DNA of 53,751 nt from Chloroflexota bacterium. GTDB lineage: Bacteria; Chloroflexota; Anaerolineae; Aggregatilineales; Aggregatilineaceae. Positions 48,363-53,751 of this stretch are shown here, piece by piece. Below the pieces are notes generated by a model that was given only the letters and a program-made list of their open reading frames with translations, did not search any database and was not told the origin of the DNA. Each line of letters begins with the position of its first letter. Within the stretch, counting starts at the first letter, position 1. The translations under genes were made by a program, and so were the position numbers. The stretch covers positions 1 through 53,751 of the forward strand of contig JAAYCM010000123.1 in assembly GCA_012729765.1 (NCBI GenBank). Direction: 5' to 3'.

Positions 48363-50644
48363 GCGCTCACCACCTTAATCTCGTGTGCTCCGGCAGCCAC
48401 CAGCCCGGTCGGCCCCAGACAGACATTGCCGCACACCGCCTCGTCACAGTCCAGCACTAGCTCCAGTTTCAGAATATGATCCACGCCCGGCACGCTGTCG
48501 ATCACGTGCTGCACCTCGGAGAGATAGACATCGCGCCCCAGCGGCCAGCCGGTGCCATCCGGCCCGCCGTGCAGCGGGTGGAAGAACTGATCGAGCGCGG
48601 CGGCGATCCGGGCGGTCAGGGCGGCGGGATCGGTGCGGGGATAGGCGCGCACGCTCGCCCGCACCGCGAGATCGCGGTAGACCGGCCCGACGACGCGCGT
48701 CTGGGTGCCGAGCACCTGCCGCCGTGTCAGGTAGGCGGCCACCGCCTGCTTGAGTCCGGCGCTGGGTGTGGGGCGGTCGGGGGGCAGGTGCGGCACCACG
48801 ACCACTAGGATCATACCCGGCGCGGTGATGCACGGCAGGCCGGGGGCGCGATTGGCGAAGGCTGTCACCCGCGCCAGGTTTACGCCCGGTGTCTCGAAGG
48901 CGAGCGCCTCGTAGTCGTCCAGCGTCACGGCGCGGCTGCTGCGGCGCAGTGTTTCCAGCGCGCGGGCCGACGCCTGCGCCAGCGTCTCGGCGGATGTGCC
49001 GCCCGTGGCAGGCAGCGGGTTGGTGATCTCGCCCAGCCGCACGCGGATCACGTCCAGCGGGCGCGGGACCGGCCCTTCCTTCTCGTCGATTTCGGCGGCC
49101 AGCCCGCCCAACAGCGCCTCGTTACGCGCGGTTCGGGCCAGCACGCGGATCGTTCCGGCGGCCAGGTTGCCCGCTTCGGCCTGGGTGAAGTCAGCGGCGG
49201 CGATGATCGGCGTGCCGCGCGGCACGACTCGCCCCAATTCGCCGTCGCCAAACTGCACGACGCCTTCGCCCGCATCCAGCACATAGTGCGCCGCGTCGCG
49301 GGTCGAGGCGTCAAAATCGGGGCGCGGGGTCCACATCTGCCATGCGTCGGGCGCTTCGAGCGTGACCAGACGCAGACTGTCCGGCACGACCGCCGCCGCC
49401 GAGAACGCGATCTGCTGGTCGGGGCGGCCCGTGCCCACGCCCGGCGCTTCAGCTTCCAGCGCGATCTGGCCCGGCGTGGATGGCTGGGGCGGCTGGTAGG
49501 CCAGCACGAAGAAGGGTGGCAGATCGCTTTCCGGCGCGAAGCTCAGGCGCGTGATCACGCCCTGCGCGTCGAACTCTGCGTGCAACCGCGCCCACTCGCC
49601 CGGCTGTGGCTCCAGCCCGGAGATCTCCGCCCCGGCGGCGATGGTCCACGTCAGCCCGGCAGGGCCGGAAAGCTGGTCGGCGGCCAGGCCGTTGAGCACG
49701 ATCTGGGCCGCCAGCGGCGCGGCGTCATACGCGCCCGACGCCATCCGGCAGCGCAGGTAACAGCGGTCCGCGTCCAGCTCGCCCAGGCGCGTGGGCTGCA
49801 TCTCGCCCGGCGCGCGCACCACCAGCGCCCCGCTCAACGTCAGCGCGCGTGTGTCGTCGGTCAGAACATCCACCGGCTGCCACGCGTCCCCGGCCCAATA
49901 CTCCCACACGATGCGCGCCGAGTGGTGCAGCAGCGGTGCGGCGGACTCGTCATCGGGCGCTGGCTCCGGCGTGCAGCTCACCAGCGGGGGCGGCGGCTGG
50001 CAGCGCTGCCCCTGGATGCGGGCTTCGGCCAGCAGGCGGGCGCGCTCGTCCGCGCCGGTGCGCACACCGTCCAGCGCGATCCACAGGCTGACCGGCTGAT
50101 CGACCGGCAGGGCGCGGTCGAAGCCGAGATAGAGCGCCGCGCCGGGCCGGGGATCGTCGCCCAGGACGGCCAGCGCCGCGCCCCGCTGCCAGCGCGCCGT
50201 CAGGTCGTGATAGGCCGCGCCATCCCACGCCTGGACCGTTTGAAGCTGCGCCAGCGTGAGCGTGATCGGCTGGCGGGTGCGGAACAGGACGGGCTGGCCG
50301 TGCGGCGTCTGGCCCTCGAACTCGACCCCGGCGGGCAGCGTCAGCGCGCGATCCTCGTCCAGGCCTCGGCGTGGAGTCAGCCGCAGCACCGTACTGGCCG
50401 GGCGCGGCGGCAGCGGCTCAACCCCGACCAGGCGCAGGAACTTCCACTTGCGGCCCGCCGGCACGCGGTTGACCCAATACAGGTCCATCTCCGCGATCCA
50501 GGCGAACAGCTCCAGCAGCGTGATGCCCGGATCGTGGGCGTTGTGGTCGGTCCACCCCGGCGCATAGAACGGGATCAGCGCGCGGGCTTCCTCGACCAGG
50601 TCAGCCCAGCGGCGATCATCCAGGTTCGGCAGCATCAGCGTCAC
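48359..50644 (-). CDS. Baseplate J-like / TIGR02243-type baseplate assembly protein
   Basis: A 761-residue baseplate protein of a contractile injection system. The N-terminus (PNLDDRRWADLVEEARALIP, then WTDHNAHDPGITLLELFAWI and DLYWVNRVP) is the signature of this family. The C-terminal half is baseplate-J-like (VVQFGDGELGRVVPRGTPIIAA, LDDYEALAFETPGVNLARV, FFHPLHGGPDGTGWPLGRDVYLSEV). A WEYWAGDAWQPV unit sits in the middle. It corresponds to Afp11/12 or T4 gp6-type wedge proteins. The gene follows the larger J-like gene by 32 bases. Confidence 0.88.
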   Translation of the reverse strand: MTLMLPNLDDRRWADLVEEARALIPFYAPGWTDHNAHDPGITLLELFAWIAEMDLYWVNRVPAGRKWKFLRLVGVEPLPPRPASTVLRLTPRRGLDEDRALTLPAGVEFEGQTPHGQPVLFRTRQPITLTLAQLQTVQAWDGAAYHDLTARWQRGAALAVLGDDPRPGAALYLGFDRALPVDQPVSLWIALDGVRTGADERARLLAEARIQGQRCQPPPPLVSCTPEPAPDDESAAPLLHHSARIVWEYWAGDAWQPVDVLTDDTRALTLSGALVVRAPGEMQPTRLGELDADRCYLRCRMASGAYDAAPLAAQIVLNGLAADQLSGPAGLTWTIAAGAEISGLEPQPGEWARLHAEFDAQGVITRLSFAPESDLPPFFVLAYQPPQPSTPGQIALEAEAPGVGTGRPDQQIAFSAAAVVPDSLRLVTLEAPDAWQMWTPRPDFDASTRDAAHYVLDAGEGVVQFGDGELGRVVPRGTPIIAAADFTQAEAGNLAAGTIRVLARTARNEALLGGLAAEIDEKEGPVPRPLDVIRVRLGEITNPLPATGGTSAETLAQASARALETLRRSSRAVTLDDYEALAFETPGVNLARVTAFANRAPGLPCITAPGMILVVVVPHLPPDRPTPSAGLKQAVAAYLTRRQVLGTQTRVVGPVYRDLAVRASVRAYPRTDPAALTARIAAALDQFFHPLHGGPDGTGWPLGRDVYLSEVQHVIDSVPGVDHILKLELVLDCDEAVCGNVCLGPTGLVAAGAHEIKVVSA

Positions 50645-50676
50645 GATCCCATCTCCTGTGAATCCGGCAGCCCCGG

Positions 50677-53600
50677 TTAGCTTTCAGCCTCGATCAACTT
50701 CAGGCGAATATCTCCGGCGACGACGATTTGATCGTCACCGACCGCCACGCGCCCCGGCTGCATGATGCCCTCGCGCAGCAGCATCAGTTCGATCACATAA
50801 TCCAGCCCGGCCACGTCTTCGAGCACGGCGGCCAGGTCCGAGAGGTAGACATCGCGCCCCAGCGCCCAGCCGCGCCCTTCCGGCCCACCGTAGAGGGGGT
50901 GGAAGAAGCGTTCGAGCGCCAGCCGCGCCGCGTGCTCGACTTCGCCCGCCGCCGTGACCTCGACCGGGGCCAGCGTCGCCTCGACATCAACCGGCAGATA
51001 GTCCGGCCCGGTGACATGAATCCGGTGCGCGGCGGCCAGCCCGGCGGGCGCGTCAGCCTCGATGGCGCGCCGGATCTGCTCGCGCAGGCCGAACGACGGC
51101 CAGGGGCGCGGTTCCTGGCTGTGCGGGATGATCAACAGCGTCAGCCAGCCGGGACGCCGCCGCCCCGCCGGGTCCAGACCGGGGATCGCGCGCGCCACCG
51201 CCACCGCCGGAGTCGCCTCGCGCGCCAGCGTCTCATAATCCGCCGGGCTGAGCGCCCGCCCGCGCCCGCGCAGCGTTTGCGGGCCGCGCTCCGCGAAGGC
51301 GGGCAGCGTCTCGGTATCGGCCCCGCCTTCCGCCGGGCGCACATTGAACACGCTCTCGACTCCGGCGATCCCGGCCAGCAGTTGGCTGATCGCCTGCACG
51401 GGCAGGTTCCCGGCTTTGCCGCCGCCGGTCCGGTACATGCGCGCCAGGATCGGGGCGTCCTGGGGCGGCAGCTTGCCGTGCTCGCCATCGCCGAAGATCA
51501 GGCGGCCATGCGTGCGATCCAGCAGGAAGTGGCGGTCGTTCGGCCCGGAGAGGAAAAGGTGATCGCGGCTGTACCAGCGCACCCAGGCTTCCGTCACCTG
51601 GTGGTTGCGGTCGCGGCGCAGGCGCAGATCACCCCACACAACCTCGATCTGGCTCTCGTCGGCCAGCATCTCTTCCAGATCGCGGATGATCTGCGGATCG
51701 TCACCCAGCAGCGCGCGCGCCAGGATGCGCCATTCGACGTTGGCGCGCGGCGCGGCCAGCTCTTGCAGCTCGACGTGCTCCCCGGCCAGCACCGGGTACT
51801 GGCGGAAGTTGAAGACCTGGCTGGCGCGCCCGGTGCTCGTGCCAATCGGCTCGTTCTGGATCGTCTGCCACTGCGAAGCCCAGATCGTATTGGGATAAAT
51901 CCCGCTCAGCGCCGGCTCGCCCGGCGGCCCATCCTCTTTGAGACGCGCCCGCAGCCAGTACTGCTCACCGACGAAGCGGCAGCGCGCCTGTGCATCCGCC
52001 GGGCCGATGAACGATACCAGCCCCGGCACGCGCAGCTGCGCCGTTTCGTCGCCCACCGCCAGCCGCGCCCAGTCGAAGCCGTTCCAGTATTCCCACAACA
52101 GGGCCGGGCCGGGCGCTGCGCCGCGCGCTTCGATCAGGTCGAAATAGAGGTTGAGCCGGTCCACCGGCAGGGCGCGGTCGAAGCCGAGATAGAGCGCGGG
52201 CGTGATGTCGCGCACCGGGTAGTAGGGCTGGAAGGGCGATCCCGGCCAGCGGGCGGCTTCGGTGCGGTCCTCGTACTGGAAGTCGTTGTAGGTCAGCACA
52301 TGCTCCGGGAAGAAGGGGCCGTGCTGCCAGGTGTAGCACAGGCGGAAATCGGCCAGGGCAGGCGGCTGGGGGATGACGTAGGTGAATTCATTGGTGCCGT
52401 CGTTGCCATCTGACCACGTTACGCGCGCCGTGACGCCGTAGCCGCCGCTCTCCAGCCGGACGCGCATCCACAACCCTTCCTCGTCATTGACCGTGATCAG
52501 TGCCATGTCATCCGGCACGTCGAAGCGGAACAGCCCGCTCGATGTGAAATCGGGCCTGCCGCTGTTGGACCCGACCGGCAGCAGCGTAATCACCTGCCAC
52601 ACGCGCCCGTTCCAATACTCCCATACCACCTTGTGCGCCAGCGGCTCGTGCTTGGTCTGGGTGCCGGAGCCGCTCTGAACCTTGAGATTCTGCTCCGGCG
52701 TGGGGACGGCTTGCAGCAGCACTTCGACCTGCGCGCGCGGCTTGCTGAACAATTCGGCGCTGGTGAAGTAGAACACACTGCCGGGCCGGGGCAGCGCGCC
52801 GAGCGGGAAAAATGTCTTGCTCAGATCGAGCTTTTCAGCGTCGGCGAAGGCTTTGTCGGGCACCAGGCCGTGCGCGTACCTGACCTGTGCCGTGATGTTG
52901 TCCACGCTCAGGGTGTCCGGCGATCCCAGCAGCAGGCTTTGGACCGGGCCGCGCAGCGTGAACTCCCCGTCTGCGGACGAATATGTAAGCTCGATTCCCG
53001 GCGCAGGCTCGCGCACGTCTTCCAGGAGCACAGTGTCATAGACGGCCAGCCGGTCGTTGACACCGAGCACGATCTCCAATTCTCCGTGCTCCGGCTCCAG
53101 GTCCAGCGTCACCGCCTCGACCATCCCGCCCAGGCCGGAAAAATCGAATTTCAGGGCCGCGCCCTCGATCTCAGCCGCCAGCCCGATCTCGCCGCTGACG
53201 AAGGTCGATTGGATCGTGACCGTGCCCAGCGTCGAGCCTTCCAGCGCGTGGATCGAGACGGGGATGCCGTCCTCGGTGTGGATCACGTCGCCGCTGGCCT
53301 GCCCGCTGGCCGCGCCAAATACCTTGTTCGGCGGCACCTGGTCGAATGTCACACTGAACTGCTCGGTACTGCGGCACACCGGCGGTTGGCTGATCGTCGT
53401 CTTGAGCTTGATGCTCTCGATCTCCGGGAGCACCTGGCCGGGCAGCGGGGGGAGCGCTTCGGCCAGATACCCGCGAATCCAGAAGGCTTCGATGTCGTTG
53501 ACGGTGGTCTTGCTCGTCTCGGCGCAGTCCGTTTCCAGCCGCACCATACCGCTGCGCTGCAGGCCGTTGGTGCTGTCGAGATTCTGCGCACCCGGCTCGT

Positions 53601-53751
53601 CACACACCGGATGCACCGCCTTGAAGCCGCGCCACACCTGCCCGTCCCAATATTCCCACAGGATGCTGAGATGCTCGCTGCTGGGCGTGACCAGCTCCAG
53701 CTCGACATCGAGGCTGGCCGCGCCGGAGAGCGCCAGCAGGGTATCGTGCGC
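50677..53751 (-). CDS. Large baseplate J-like protein with WEYW repeats (5' end off the window)
   Basis: At least 1024 residues; the frame is open to the right edge, where it reads through WEYWDGQVWRGFKA, so the start is outside. The N-terminal part contains repeated modules marked WEYW-(N/D)-G-x-x-W: WEYWDGQVWRG, WEYWNGRVWQVI and WEYWNGFDWARL. The C-terminal third is baseplate J (LIFGDGEHGKLPPQDAPILA, SPADYETLAREATPAVAVA, FFHPLYGGPEGRGWALGRDVYLSDL) and is paralogous to the product of 48359. Probably a wedge protein whose extra modules are beta-sandwiches. First visible gene of the operon; sheath, tube and spike genes should lie beyond the edge. Confidence 0.82.
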   Translation of the reverse strand, partial: AHDTLLALSGAASLDVELELVTPSSEHLSILWEYWDGQVWRGFKAVHPVCDEPGAQNLDSTNGLQRSGMVRLETDCAETSKTTVNDIEAFWIRGYLAEALPPLPGQVLPEIESIKLKTTISQPPVCRSTEQFSVTFDQVPPNKVFGAASGQASGDVIHTEDGIPVSIHALEGSTLGTVTIQSTFVSGEIGLAAEIEGAALKFDFSGLGGMVEAVTLDLEPEHGELEIVLGVNDRLAVYDTVLLEDVREPAPGIELTYSSADGEFTLRGPVQSLLLGSPDTLSVDNITAQVRYAHGLVPDKAFADAEKLDLSKTFFPLGALPRPGSVFYFTSAELFSKPRAQVEVLLQAVPTPEQNLKVQSGSGTQTKHEPLAHKVVWEYWNGRVWQVITLLPVGSNSGRPDFTSSGLFRFDVPDDMALITVNDEEGLWMRVRLESGGYGVTARVTWSDGNDGTNEFTYVIPQPPALADFRLCYTWQHGPFFPEHVLTYNDFQYEDRTEAARWPGSPFQPYYPVRDITPALYLGFDRALPVDRLNLYFDLIEARGAAPGPALLWEYWNGFDWARLAVGDETAQLRVPGLVSFIGPADAQARCRFVGEQYWLRARLKEDGPPGEPALSGIYPNTIWASQWQTIQNEPIGTSTGRASQVFNFRQYPVLAGEHVELQELAAPRANVEWRILARALLGDDPQIIRDLEEMLADESQIEVVWGDLRLRRDRNHQVTEAWVRWYSRDHLFLSGPNDRHFLLDRTHGRLIFGDGEHGKLPPQDAPILARMYRTGGGKAGNLPVQAISQLLAGIAGVESVFNVRPAEGGADTETLPAFAERGPQTLRGRGRALSPADYETLAREATPAVAVARAIPGLDPAGRRRPGWLTLLIIPHSQEPRPWPSFGLREQIRRAIEADAPAGLAAAHRIHVTGPDYLPVDVEATLAPVEVTAAGEVEHAARLALERFFHPLYGGPEGRGWALGRDVYLSDLAAVLEDVAGLDYVIELMLLREGIMQPGRVAVGDDQIVVAGDIRLKLIEAES

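Noticed and set aside
44244..52413. Long plus-strand open frames opposite the baseplate operon
   Set aside because: Arg/Gln/Ala-rich antisense frames without motifs; the minus-strand genes form a coherent coupled operon.
42043..53751. A prophage
   Set aside because: Only baseplate/tail functions are visible; no capsid, terminase, portal, lysis or integrase gene, though genes beyond the edge could change this.

Overview
The window reads as chromosomal DNA of a GC-rich, free-living bacterium, most likely a member of the Chloroflexota. This is inferred from gene content: a Herpetosiphon/Mycobacterium-type diterpene synthase pair, LutABC, large two-component kinases, PBP1A with Ig-like C-terminal domains, and a LysW-like zinc ribbon. 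No rRNA or marker gene is present to prove the phylum. Many genes overlap by ATGA, and TTG/GTG starts are common.

Layout. 0-5.5 kb: a DUF4432 sugar-epimerase-like gene diverges from a corrinoid methyl-transfer operon (corrinoid protein, DUF1638, RACE activator, methyl-H4folate:corrinoid methyltransferase) that has no visible substrate-specific methyltransferase. 5.5-11.7 kb: a secreted M15-like protein, an MFS transporter, a Gfo/Idh/MocA oxidoreductase and LutABC. 11.9-15.6 kb: a heterodimeric ABC exporter. 16-19.4 kb: an acyl-CoA dehydrogenase with both ETF subunits. 19.6-22.5 kb: coaBC, a hydrolase and coaX. 22.7-25.5 kb: a receiver protein, a histidine kinase and an OmpR-type regulator. 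25.7-29.1 kb: PBP1A and a small LysW-like zinc ribbon. 29.3-32.4 kb: panB-panE-panC-panD, which with coaX and coaBC gives most of the route to coenzyme A.

34.0-41.8 kb: a one-directional cluster behind a good promoter in an AT-rich leader. It encodes a FemAB-like acyltransferase, a GT87-like mannosyltransferase, an ICMT-like methyltransferase, an Rv3378c-like diterpene synthase, an Rv3377c-like class II diterpene cyclase (DGDD motif), a membrane histidine kinase and a receiver protein. It predicts a bicyclic (halimane or clerodane type) diterpenoid, possibly tailored. In the Rv3378c-like enzyme the expected catalytic Asp of the DGTRRW motif is Asn.

42.0-53.75 kb (minus strand, running off the right edge): a contractile-injection-system baseplate operon with two baseplate-J-type proteins, a beta-propeller/tail-protein-I fusion, and four paralogues of a distinctive N-terminal domain (GQ-x-L ... 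LHN ... G-x-x-x-G ... G-x-A-x-D-x-x-G-R-E) that I cannot assign to a named family.

Across the left 20 kb lies a five-copy dispersed repeat with nested hairpins. In four copies its first three bases are the TAG stop codon of the preceding gene. Another oddity is panE, whose Rossmann motif can only be reached by starting at an ATC codon.
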